In this document: positions 25,376 to 33,111 of the stretch, in pieces | Layout: every line of letters starts with the position of its first letter | Position numbering within the stretch: the stretch's first letter is position 1 | Assembly: GCF_002937115.1 (NCBI RefSeq) | Contig: NZ_NHRY01000257.1 | Location: 1 to 57,111, forward strand | Reading direction: 5' to 3' | Length of the DNA stretch: 57,111 bases | Source of the DNA: Rhodopila globiformis | GTDB taxonomy: Bacteria; Pseudomonadota; Alphaproteobacteria; Acetobacterales; Acetobacteraceae | Notes under the pieces: model-generated | Databases searched by the model: none | What the model was told of the DNA's origin: nothing | Seen by the model: the letters and a program-made list of their open reading frames with translations, nothing else | Made by a program: the position numbers and the translations under genes

Positions 25376-25870
25376 CTATTCGGCAGCCGCGGACAGCGCG
25401 GCCTGAGGGGGCTGGTTGGGGGGCGGCTGGTCAGGCAGGGGCGGGTCGAACAGATGGAACACTGGCGGCAGCGTCACCTGCATGTCAGCCAGCGTGATCG
25501 CCGACAGCGCCTTGTGGATGGCCTCGTTCACCGGATCCCAGCGCCCGCGCATCGGGCATTGGCCCTGTGACTCGCAGCCCATTCCCGTGCCCTCCACGCA
25601 GGCGGTCAGGGCAATCGGCCCGTCGATCGCGGCGATCACGTCGGCGATCGGGATCTCGCTCAGCGCCCGGTTCAGCCGGTAGCCGCCGCGGGCGCCGCGC
25701 TGCGACGCGACAAGGTCACTGGCGGCCAGCGCCTTCAGCACCTTGGCCACTGTCGGCTCCGGGATGCCCGTGGTGGCGGCAAGCCCAGGCGAGGTCTGCA
25801 CCCCGTCCATCCCGGAGAGTCGCACCAGTACCACGACGGCATAGTCCGTCAGCTTCGACAGCCTGAGCAT
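25376..25870 (-). CDS. Rrf2-family SUF regulator
   Basis: Predicted Fe-S-sensing transcription regulator, 164 aa, of the SUF-associated Rrf2 group. The N-terminal winged helix reads MLRLSKLTDYAVVVLVRLS and SQRGARGGYRLNRALSEI. The cluster cysteines are arranged C-x7-C-x5-C in CVEGTGMGCESQGQC, the pattern of SUF-type Rrf2 proteins. The C-terminus is a Pro/Gln-rich tail. As the first gene of the operon it probably represses it when clusters are sufficient. A three-part half-site element lies about 40 bases upstream of its ATG. Confidence 0.92.
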   Translation of the reverse strand: MLRLSKLTDYAVVVLVRLSGMDGVQTSPGLAATTGIPEPTVAKVLKALAASDLVASQRGARGGYRLNRALSEIPIADVIAAIDGPIALTACVEGTGMGCESQGQCPMRGRWDPVNEAIHKALSAITLADMQVTLPPVFHLFDPPLPDQPPPNQPPQAALSAAAE

Positions 25871-25908
25871 GGCCTGCGAATCCTCGCTTCTGACCGGTTT
25901 ATGGCTAA

Positions 25909-25939
25909 CAGGACCGAACCAGTCCTGATTGAACAGGAC
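25909..25939. promoter_or_regulatory. Candidate SUF operator (three half-sites)
   Basis: CAGGAC-N7-GTCCTG-N6-CAGGAC: three alternating copies of one six-base half-site, forming two overlapping inverted repeats, between the regulator's start codon and a possible TTGACG -35 box on the minus strand (about 25958-25963). The location fits autoregulation by the Rrf2 protein. Assignment to that protein is inference. Confidence 0.5.
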
Positions 25940-26205
25940 ATGGCGTATCGGGCGGGCAGCGTCAAGGGGGAAATCAGCCGAAGCGGGAACGATTTTTCGG
26001 CGGGCGACGCGAGGGCGCGGCAGAGGATTGTAGAACCCAGGTGTACTGGAGAAAAGTACTGCACCCTGCCAAGACCGCCTACCGGAGGAACCGACCCTGT
26101 TGGACCTGGCGGAATGGCCTCCGCCGCTTGCCCTGGGCACGGCCCGCAACGGCCTGGGACCGCGGCGGATGGAACCAGCGCCCTCCGGAACCGTCCGTGC
26201 CCGCT

Positions 26206-26445
26206 CATCCTTCCGTGATTCTTAACACTGAGGAAGATGAAGGGCTACGAAGACCGAACCTCGCTGGCAAATCGGGACCTGACCAACCGCATTGTTGGCG
26301 TGGCGGATGGCAGCATCGGCGCAGTCCTGCGCGGATGCGTGGACGTCGCGTGAAGGAGGGGCATCGCTGCTTTATCGCCTGACTGGTTCACATCCCTTCG
26401 TGGTCCTCAGGTGGTCCTTCGCGTTCTTCGTGTTGAAAATCGGCA
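26206..26445. repeat. Long inverted-repeat element, copy I
   Basis: Degenerate copy of the element at 34078-34346. The left side (26206-26265) has TTCCGTGATTCTTAACACTG then GAAGATGAAGG; the right side (26392-26445) has CTTCGTGGTCCTC then CTTCGCGTTCTTCGTGTTGA. The two ends are roughly complementary, so transcripts could form a long imperfect hairpin. It occupies much of the 786-base gap 25871-26656, where no gene is seen. Confidence 0.65.
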
Positions 26446-26656
26446 GGCGATCCAGGCTCCGCCTCCGGCTTTGACCCCCACCCGGGACAGTCGCGCCGCC
26501 CCATTGGTTATGACGGAATGTCCTTTGCCGTCCGGCCCACCAAGGTACGCAAAGGTTGGGGGAATAGGGGCTGAACCGCCGACGGGCGGTACTGGCAGAC
26601 TGCGGAAAACCCGCCGAACGGTTGCTGTTTGCGGCGTTCCTGGCTGCCGGCCCCGG

Positions 26657-27025
26657 TCACGTTCTTGCCGTGGTGGCAACCGCGCGGATAACCTCAACCA
26701 GCCGGTTCTCGTCATATGGTTTCGTCAGCCAGAGGGCGGAACGGAAAGCGGCGGGCACCGCAAGATTGGCGTAACCGGTCACGAAAACAACCGGCATGCC
26801 GCGCCTGGCAAGGATTTCAGCCGCCGGATAACTCATCTCCCCGCGAAGATTGATATCCAGGATCGCGACATCGGCGGACACCCGCTCCGCCTCCACCAGT
26901 GCTTCGCCCAGGCTGGACGCGGTTGCGACGATGACCGCGCCGAAACTCTCCAGCGTCGCCTCGGCAAGCATCAGCAGCAGAGACTCATCCTCAACCAGAA
27001 AGACCCGCACACCATCCAGCAGCAT
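26657..27025 (-). CDS. Single-domain response regulator
   Basis: A 122-aa receiver domain with no output domain. The acidic pair is E12-D13 in FLVEDESLLL, the phospho-acceptor is D57 in VAILDINLRG, the switch Thr is T83 in VFVTGYA, and the lysine is K102 in LTKPYDENRL. It lies 70 bases downstream of the bacteriophytochrome kinase on the same strand, and is its likely phosphorylation target. Output may run through protein-protein contacts or phosphate relay. Confidence 0.9.
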   Translation of the reverse strand: MLLDGVRVFLVEDESLLLMLAEATLESFGAVIVATASSLGEALVEAERVSADVAILDINLRGEMSYPAAEILARRGMPVVFVTGYANLAVPAAFRSALWLTKPYDENRLVEVIRAVATTART

Positions 27026-27095
27026 CCCAACAAACCTCCTCCACGCCGACGCCGTTCTCAGCCGCGAGCCGTACCGTCACGCACAGCCGTTCCGG

Positions 27096-29279
27096 TCAAC
27101 TCGTCCAGGTCACGCAATCCCGCGGGATCACCAGGTGGCAGACCAGCCCTTCAGGCTCGAAGGTCTGGATGGCGGATCCGCCGATCTCTTGTTTCAGGCT
27201 GCGCTCGATCAGCAGGGAACCGAACCCGCGCCGGACCGGAGGCGACACCGGGGGGCCACCGCTCTCCCGCCAATGCAGCAAGAGGTTGTCTGCATTGTCT
27301 CTGCCCCAGGTGATGCCGATCCGGCCGTGGGGAACGGACAATGCGCCGTGCTTCACGGCATTGGCGGCCAGCTCGTGCACCACGAGAGCGAGCGGCAAGG
27401 CCGCGCGCGGCGAAAGGGTCACCGGCTCACCGGACATGATGACCCGGCCACCAGTCGCAAATGAAACCTCTCCCTCCGCCAGGAGATCGGCAAGCGGCAC
27501 GCCGTGCCAGCGAGTCCCAGCCAGAAGTTCATGCGCCAGGGCCATGGCCCGGATTCGGTTCTGCAGCGAGACGGCATACGTATCAAGGTCGTTGGCATTG
27601 GACTTCGTGAGCTGAACGACAGCCGAAATCGTCGCCAGAATATTCTTGACCCGGTGATCGAGCTCGGCCATCAGCACGTTCTGGTGCTCGATCACAGCGT
27701 CCCGTTCGCGCCGGGCGGTATCCATTTGCCGGAAAACCGCCTCAAGCAAGGTCACGTGGAAGCCCTGGGCAATTTCCAGATCGGCCTGATCCCAGGGAAC
27801 GGACCGCCCTCGCATTTCCTGCTTCCAGGCCGCGAAGGATTTTCGAGGGGCCAGCCGATCGGCGAGCGGCCCAACCTCCACCGGCTTGTCGGGCTGCCCG
27901 CCCCAGGTGACGGTTTCAATCAGTTGCGGACGGAACCAAAGGATGTAGTCGCGTTCCCGCCGCTGCGACGCGATCGCCAGCAGGCCACTGGCGGTATCGA
28001 GATGCGCCAGGGCCGGTTCGAACACACTGCCCAGTTGTTGCGTATGGAAGATCGCGTGGTTCGTGCTGTCCAGCCACTTGATCAACTGCTCCAGCACCGG
28101 GACTGGCGGCACCTTTCCGACGCTGGCCAGGCGGCCGTTCACCCAGGCCGCCGCGCCGCCTGAGGGAACAAGATCCAGCAGCGTGACACGGCCGCCGACC
28201 AGCGCCGCCGGTATGTCCTCTGCCTGCAGCGCATCCGTCGTCAATTGGCTGTGAACCCGCTGGGCAGCGACGCGCCGCTGGGCCTGGTCGGCTTTCAGCT
28301 TTGCCTCCAGGTACAAGGAGAAAATCTGCGCGAACAACTCAAGCGCCGTGCGCAGGTCAACGCCCGGATAGCGCGGCGTGTAGCTATGACAGGCGATCAG
28401 GCCCCACAACGCCTCGTCATGCACGATCGACATCGACATGGAGGCCGTCACGCCCATGTTGCGCAGATACGCCAGATGGATCGGCGATACGCTGCGCAGG
28501 AAACAGTGGCTCATGTCCAAAGTCTGGCTGCCAGGCTGTTCGCCCGCCATTTTCAGCGGGGCCGGCCTGTAATCGATATCGGGGATCAGCCGCAGCCAGT
28601 TGCGGCGGTACAGCTCCCTCGCCTGGCGCGGGATGTCCGAAGCGGGATAATGCAGGCCGAGGAAACGATCGACGTCCTGGCCAGTGTCTTCGGCGATGAC
28701 CTTTCCACTGCCATCGTCCAGGAACTGGTAGATCATCACGCGGTCGAACCCGGTGATCGCGCGCACGGCGCGCACCGCCGCATCGCAGCAGGCGGCGAAG
28801 TTCTCGGCTGTTGCCACTGAAGCGAGCATTCGCTTCACGTCCGAAATCGGATCATACCCATCCGCCGCACAACGCGACGGTTCCAGCTCGACAACGGCAA
28901 GATCGCCCTGCGCATGGATCGTCATATCCAGCCGCGAAGCAGCCCCGGGAATGACGATACCGGCCTGAATCGATGGCACGACGGTGGCGGCAGGATCGCG
29001 GAGACGCTCGGCAACGGCCTGCAGCACCGGTTCGGCAAAAATGCTATGTAACGAAAGCTGTGCGATGCGGCGAGGCTTGATGCCAAGCAAGGCTTGGGTG
29101 TCGCCGGCAAACTGGCGGATCACGAAATCCTTGCGGTCCACCGCCAGCAACACGCCGTATGGTTGAATCGCCCCCGGAATGTGAATCGGTTCGCGGTCGC
29201 ACGACGTCAGATCGGCTTCGCCAGGAGCAATGTCTGAAGCTATGCTGTCGTTCGACACAGCCAGGATCCCATACATCAA
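27096..29279 (-). CDS. bphP: Bacteriophytochrome histidine kinase
   Basis: Red/far-red photoreceptor kinase, 727 aa. PAS domain (about 25-130) carries C27 in LTSCDREPIHIPGAIQPYG, the biliverdin-binding Cys. The GAF domain (about 145-325) has YPASDIPRQARELY and SHCFLRSVSPIHLAYLRNMG, which line the chromophore pocket. PHY follows (about 335-510) with SFAAWKQEMRGR near its end. The kinase is of the HWE/HisKA_2 type: H542 in ELDHRVKNILATIS, HELAANAVKHGAL and the Trp-x-Glu in LLLHWRESGG, with a C-terminal RRGFGSLLIERSL. It is co-directional with the response regulator. No heme oxygenase gene is seen nearby, so biliverdin supply is encoded elsewhere. Confidence 0.95.
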   Translation of the reverse strand: MMYGILAVSNDSIASDIAPGEADLTSCDREPIHIPGAIQPYGVLLAVDRKDFVIRQFAGDTQALLGIKPRRIAQLSLHSIFAEPVLQAVAERLRDPAATVVPSIQAGIVIPGAASRLDMTIHAQGDLAVVELEPSRCAADGYDPISDVKRMLASVATAENFAACCDAAVRAVRAITGFDRVMIYQFLDDGSGKVIAEDTGQDVDRFLGLHYPASDIPRQARELYRRNWLRLIPDIDYRPAPLKMAGEQPGSQTLDMSHCFLRSVSPIHLAYLRNMGVTASMSMSIVHDEALWGLIACHSYTPRYPGVDLRTALELFAQIFSLYLEAKLKADQAQRRVAAQRVHSQLTTDALQAEDIPAALVGGRVTLLDLVPSGGAAAWVNGRLASVGKVPPVPVLEQLIKWLDSTNHAIFHTQQLGSVFEPALAHLDTASGLLAIASQRRERDYILWFRPQLIETVTWGGQPDKPVEVGPLADRLAPRKSFAAWKQEMRGRSVPWDQADLEIAQGFHVTLLEAVFRQMDTARRERDAVIEHQNVLMAELDHRVKNILATISAVVQLTKSNANDLDTYAVSLQNRIRAMALAHELLAGTRWHGVPLADLLAEGEVSFATGGRVIMSGEPVTLSPRAALPLALVVHELAANAVKHGALSVPHGRIGITWGRDNADNLLLHWRESGGPPVSPPVRRGFGSLLIERSLKQEIGGSAIQTFEPEGLVCHLVIPRDCVTWTS

Positions 29280-29527
29280 ATATTGTGCCCGCCGCCGCTG
29301 TGGCCCGGCCCGGCAGCGCCATGGTTGTCAATCGCCGCCCCGAACCGCGCCCGCGTATCACCGATGGGTGCGCCATGGTTCGCATCAAACGAGGCATCGT
29401 CCCGATTGTAATATCTTGCTGCTTTTCCGAAAGCGTTGATATAGCTCAATCGGGCAGGCCCGTGGTGGCTGTTGAACGCTCGCCTCCGGGCGATGCCTGA
29501 CGCAGAGTCCTGATGCGTCGGCTGGAC

Positions 29528-29914
29528 CTACCCCCCGCACCCGACGACCTGCACCGGATACCGCTCGGCCACCCGGTTCCCGGTCACGAACGTCGCGTCC
29601 TCGGTGATCGCCTGCGCGATCAGCAGGTGGTCGAACGGATCGGGATGCAGCACCGGCAGCGTCGAGAGCCGCCGCAGGTGCTCCGGCGTGATCGGCACCG
29701 ACAGGAACCCCTGCCGCTCGCAGGCCACCGCGATGTCACCCAGGTCCGCCTCCAGCTTGCCGACGCGGATCTTCACCAGGATCTCCCAGATCGACACCAC
29801 GCTGACCAGCACGTCGTTGCCCGGCTCGGCGACCAGGCCGCGCGCCCGAGGTCCGAGGCGGGCGTCGTCCGACAGCCACCACAGCAGCGCCGGCGTGTCC
29901 AGCAACAGCTTCAT
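29528..29914 (-). CDS. vapC: PIN-domain toxin VapC
   Basis: Type II toxin, predicted ribonuclease, 128 aa. The acidic PIN residues are visible in MKLLLDTPALLWWL (D6), VSVVSIWEILVKI (E about 44), and the PDPFDHLLIAQA and FVTGNRVAERY segments near the end. The ATG overlaps the antitoxin stop codon (ATGA). This is the only toxin-antitoxin pair in the window with both genes apparently intact. Confidence 0.92.
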   Translation of the reverse strand: MKLLLDTPALLWWLSDDARLGPRARGLVAEPGNDVLVSVVSIWEILVKIRVGKLEADLGDIAVACERQGFLSVPITPEHLRRLSTLPVLHPDPFDHLLIAQAITEDATFVTGNRVAERYPVQVVGCGG

Positions 29915-30177
29915 CCGCCGTCGCCCTCCATCGCCGCCAGCACGTCCGGCGGCAGGGTGTCGAAATCGGCCGCCATGCGGATCCGGCCGCGCAGCGCCCC
30001 GGGCTGGCGTGGGGCGAGCTGCGACTGCGGCGGCGGGCCGAGTTCGGCCACCACCTGGTCGTGCGAGGTGATCAGGAACGACGCGCCCTGGCGCGCCTGG
30101 CGCAGGAATTCGGTCAGGTTCTCCCGGAACTCCCGCACGCCGACCCTGGGCGGCGGCACGGCATCGGATTGCGCCAT
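29911..30177 (-). CDS. Phd/YefM-type antitoxin
   Basis: An 88-aa antitoxin for the adjacent VapC. The N-terminal DNA-binding fold reads VGVREFRENLTEFLRQARQG then FLITSHDQVVAELGPP, the Phd pattern. The C-terminal part (RIRMAADFDTLPPDVLAAM) is the toxin-neutralising region. I prefer the ATG at 30177; a GTG at 30207 would add ten residues without homology. The pair is probably autorepressed. Confidence 0.88.
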   Translation of the reverse strand: MAQSDAVPPPRVGVREFRENLTEFLRQARQGASFLITSHDQVVAELGPPPQSQLAPRQPGALRGRIRMAADFDTLPPDVLAAMEGDGG

Positions 30178-30332
30178 CGTGGCCTGCCTACAACGGATTG
30201 TGGACACCGCGTGTGTACTCTCCGCCGCCGCCGGGTCAAGCCGGACCCGTCCGGCCCGCCAACGGGCGCGCCAGGGTTCACAAGCCGCCCGGACCCGCCT
30301 AGCCTCGTCGCCATCACATCGAGGAGGAAACG

Positions 30333-31247
30333 ATGGCAGGCATGATGGAAGGCAAGGTCGCGGTCGTCACCGGGGCCGGCGGTGGCATCGGGCGGGAGAT
30401 CGCCATCATGATGGCGGGCGCCGGCGCCAAGGTGATCGTCGCCGACATCGGCGCGTCCCTCACCGGCGAGGGCGCCTCGGCCAGCCCGGCCGAGCAGACC
30501 AAGCAGATGATCGAGCAGAAGGGCGGCGCCGCCCAGATCTGCACGGAATCGGTCGCCAGTTGGAGGTCCGCGCAGAAGATCGTCCAGGCGGCGCTGGATC
30601 ATTACGGCCGTATCGACGCGGTGGTGAACAACGCCGGCATCCTGCGCGACGTCATCTTCCACAAGATGACCGAGGACGACTGGCTGTCGGTGATTGCCGT
30701 GCACCTGAACGGCAGCTTCTTCGTCTCCCGCGCCGCGGCCGAGCACTACCGCAAGCAGGAGAGCGGCACTTTCGTGCACATGTCCAGCACCTCCGGCCTC
30801 ATCGGCAATTTCGGCCAGGCGAACTATTCGGCGGCGAAGTTAGGCATCACCGCGCTGTCGAAGTCGATCGCGCTGGACATGGCGCGCTACAACGTGCGCT
30901 CCAACTGCATCGCGCCGTTCGCCTGGAGCCGGATGACCAGCTCGATCCCGGCGACGACGCCCGAGCAGCAGGCGCGGGTGGCGAAGATCCAGCAGATGAC
31001 GCCGGACAAGAACGCGCCGATGGCGGTGTTCCTGTCGTCCGATGCGGCCAAGGGCGTCACCGGCCAGGTGTTCGGCACGCGGATGAACGAGATGATCCTG
31101 TTCAGCTCGCCGCGGCCGATAAGGATCGTGCACCGGGCGGAGGGGTGGACGCCGGAGACGATCGCGGAGCATTGCATCCCGGCGATGCAGGCGGCGTTCA
31201 TGCCGCTGGACCGGTCGGGCGACGTGTTCAGCTGGGATCCGGTGTGA
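30333..31247 (+). CDS. Short-chain dehydrogenase/reductase
   Basis: NAD(P)-dependent oxidoreductase, 304 aa. The cofactor loop is TGAGGGIG (13-20), NNAG lies at 99-102, and the catalytic Ser (about 152-154), Tyr165 and Lys169 are in YSAAK. The extended C-terminus (about 240-304, PIRIVHRAEGWTPETIAEHC) resembles the hydroxyacyl-CoA dehydrogenase part of multifunctional beta-oxidation proteins and acyl-CoA-linked SDRs. Substrate not determined. A strong GAGGAGG ribosome site precedes the ATG. It is a single gene. Confidence 0.9.
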   Translation: MAGMMEGKVAVVTGAGGGIGREIAIMMAGAGAKVIVADIGASLTGEGASASPAEQTKQMIEQKGGAAQICTESVASWRSAQKIVQAALDHYGRIDAVVNNAGILRDVIFHKMTEDDWLSVIAVHLNGSFFVSRAAAEHYRKQESGTFVHMSSTSGLIGNFGQANYSAAKLGITALSKSIALDMARYNVRSNCIAPFAWSRMTSSIPATTPEQQARVAKIQQMTPDKNAPMAVFLSSDAAKGVTGQVFGTRMNEMILFSSPRPIRIVHRAEGWTPETIAEHCIPAMQAAFMPLDRSGDVFSWDPV

Positions 31248-31285
31248 GCTGACGGGGCGTTTGATCCGGGTTTGATGTTGCCCTA

Positions 31286-31319
31286 CAGTGTGCGGGGAAA
31301 CACAGTGTGCAGGGAAACA
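31286..31319. repeat. 17-bp tandem repeat upstream of the AlbA_2 gene
   Basis: Two adjacent copies of CAGTGTGCGGGGAAACA (31286-31302 and 31303-31319), with one mismatch. They lie 17 bases before the AlbA_2 ATG and could be an operator or a simple duplication. Confidence 0.7.
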
Positions 31320-31336
31320 TCAAACTCCGGTCAAAC

Positions 31337-31723
31337 ATGCCACTCGATCGCTCCGAGGTGGACGCCGCATTGGCCCGCATATCGGCCGGCGAGGCCGCTG
31401 GCGCCCTGCAATCGGACACGCTTGATTTCAAGGAAGATCGAGCATCGGCCTGCGATATCGGGACAATGCTGGCCGACGCGGCGATCTGTTTTGCCAATGC
31501 CGCCGGCGGCATCATTGTCCTTGGCGTTTCCGACAAGATGAAGGGCGTGCCGGGCTTCACGGGCACGCGGCTCGGTCCGGGCCAGATCAAGCGGCGCATT
31601 TACGAACGCAGCAGGCCTCCGCTCGTCGTCGAGTGGAGGCCTGGATCGGCATTTCCGTCGCGGAAGCGCAAGCCCCGCCTGCCAACGGGTAGCGAGCCTG
31701 ATCCCCAGGGATCATTGCTTTAA
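31337..31723 (+). pseudogene. Truncated AlbA_2 (Schlafen-type) domain gene
   Basis: The first ~95 codons match the AlbA_2 putative DNA/ATP-binding domain: LQSDTLDFKEDRASA, LADAAICFANAAGGIIVLGV and FTGTRLGPGQIKRRIYERS. The homology ends near 31620, and the frame then runs on for about 35 unrelated Arg/Pro-rich codons. Intact proteins of this type are several hundred residues long, so the gene has lost its 3' part. The start at 31337 is followed by the usual domain start, although a GTG at 31307 is also possible. Confidence 0.65.
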
Positions 31724-32044
31724 TAAAGGAGCCTGGTTGCTCCTGCTCCGCCCGATCTGCCTCGGGCACCGCGCCGGCGGCGGCGCGGGCGATCGTCGCG
31801 GACCATTGGTTTCCGGCGGTGCAGGGGGCGCCCACATTTCACGGCCGGTCCGGCGACGTGCCCGGCGGCCCGCTGCGCTACAGCACGTCGCAGGATGGTC
31901 GGACGTCCGGTGCAGGAATACCGCGGCAGCATGCCTGTCTTCGGGCTGGGTGCGCGGCGGCCGGGGTGCCCGTCCAGAGCGGATTGCGGTGCGGCCAGCG
32001 GCGTGCGCCCCTGTCATGGCCTGGATCGGCCGCGGCCGACGATG

Positions 32045-32160
32045 GGCCGCCACAGAGTTACAGCAAACCGCAGATCGGTTGGGACAGGGCGACGGTGCAC
32101 CGACACCGTCATGGCCCGGCTTGTCCCTACCGCATGCACAGATCCTGGAAACAACCGCCG
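32045..32160 (+). repeat. REP-like repeat unit, plus orientation
   Basis: Contains ACCGCAGATCGGTTGGGACA (from about 32069) and GTCATGGCCCGGCTTGTCC (from about 32109), followed by GCATGCACAGATCCTGGAAAC. The same order of segments occurs in reverse orientation at 32560-32740, and the last segment also occurs at 50219-50247. This indicates a mobile or copied unit about 110-170 bases long. Confidence 0.65.
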
Positions 32161-32335
32161 AGCCAAGCGCTCGCCCGATGCCCCGGAAGGGTGCCGCCTT
32201 CGCCGCGCCGATGCGCGTTGGGCGGACCGGCAACTGGCCGAGGACGCGCAGGGCCGCCTCGCCGTCGTGTGACCCGCACGCATCTGGCGTGGGGCGTCGT
32301 GCCGACCGGGATGGGGCGGGGGCGGGTCTGCCACC

Positions 32336-32522
32336 GCAATCAAGCGAACACGGAGTTGCACGGTGTTCGCACGGAGTTGCGCAGAGTCGTCCGGGGCGGC
32401 CGCATCATGATCGCCTCCTTGGCGGCGTCCGATTATTTTACCCGCTTCGCGCGACGCGCATGACCAACGTTCTCTGCGGAACTCCGTGCAAACCCCGTGC
32501 AACTCCGTGTTCGCTTGATTGC
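32336..32522. repeat. Large perfect-arm inverted repeat
   Basis: A 28-bp perfect inverted repeat (32336-32363 and 32495-32522) continues inward as an imperfect stem (CGCACGGAGTTGCGCAGAG against CTCTGCGGAACTCCGTGC). Each arm has a CACGGAGTTGC motif twice, linking it to the CACGGAG-type elements elsewhere in the window. The ~110-base loop has no gene. Confidence 0.8.
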
Positions 32523-32559
32523 CGTCGGTGAAACCGGCACCAGCCATGACAGTATTGAG

Positions 32560-32740
32560 CCACGGCGGCAGCGGATCGTTTCCGGAATCTGTGCATCCGG
32601 TAGGGCCTGTCCGGGCCACCTGTCGCGGCATCGGTGCTTGAACGGGTGGCCCGGACAAGCCGGGCCATGACGGTGAAGACAGGCCGCCTGTGCGTCCCAA
32701 CCGACCTGCGGTCTGCTATAGCCAGCCGCCGCGCCGGTAC
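32560..32740 (-). repeat. REP-like repeat unit, minus orientation
   Basis: Reverse-oriented relative of 32045-32160: on the minus strand it reads CCGCAGGTCGGTTGGGAC, then GTCATGGCCCGGCTTGTCC, a second CCGGACAGGCCCTACCGGAT palindromic half, and GCACAGATTCCGGAAAC. Confidence 0.65.
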
Positions 32741-32960
32741 CGCGATGGCGGAAAAATGGGCGAGGGGTCCGTTGCCCCTCCGTCATGGCCTGATACGCAT
32801 GGGGACACGCCCGGCCATGACGATACGGGGATGACCTTGCTCCGCCCCGGTTCCATCCCCGGGCCGCATCCTGCGTGGCCCGGCGACGACACCGGCGGGC
32901 CTGCCTGTGCTCCAACGGTAACAGCTTCGTGCCGGATGTTTGATTCTTTAGCGTCCCGGT

Positions 32961-32978
32961 CTATTCTGGACCGAATAG
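32961..32978. promoter_or_regulatory. Inverted repeat upstream of gene A
   Basis: CTATTC-N6-GAATAG, perfect, 134 bases before the ATG of the 275-aa repeat protein. It could be an operator or an mRNA-leader hairpin. No similar element was recognised upstream of B or C. Confidence 0.4.
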
Positions 32979-33111
32979 GCAGCGGACCCTCGCCCCGCAT
33001 ACTTTTCAGGCTGGCTTTATCCTGTAATATCACTGCCACGTGAGAAACATGTCATGAACAAACATGTACTTGCGATGAATTAAAGGCTAGTGTCAGAAAA
33101 AGGGTGACGTC

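Larger units (their letters stand above)
31724..33111. other. Gene-poor, repeat-rich region
   Basis: About 1.4 kb without a convincing gene. It contains REP-like repeat arrays at 32045-32160 (plus orientation) and 32560-32740 (minus orientation), which share GCAGATCGGTTGGGACA-like and GTCATGGCCCGGCTTGTCC cores, and a third at 32766-32822. It also holds the large hairpin at 32336-32522. The last ~170 bases before gene A are AT-rich and probably hold its promoter and leader. Confidence 0.6.

Noticed and set aside
29400-29527. Possible tRNA-like sequence near AGCTCAATCGGGCAGG
   Set aside because: The D-arm-like phrase is present, but no matching acceptor, anticodon or T-arm can be folded around it.
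31737-32531. Overlapping open frames on both strands of 31.7-32.5 kb
   Set aside because: They are Arg/Ala/Gly-rich, overlap one another in all frames, and coincide with repeat units. None shows a domain.
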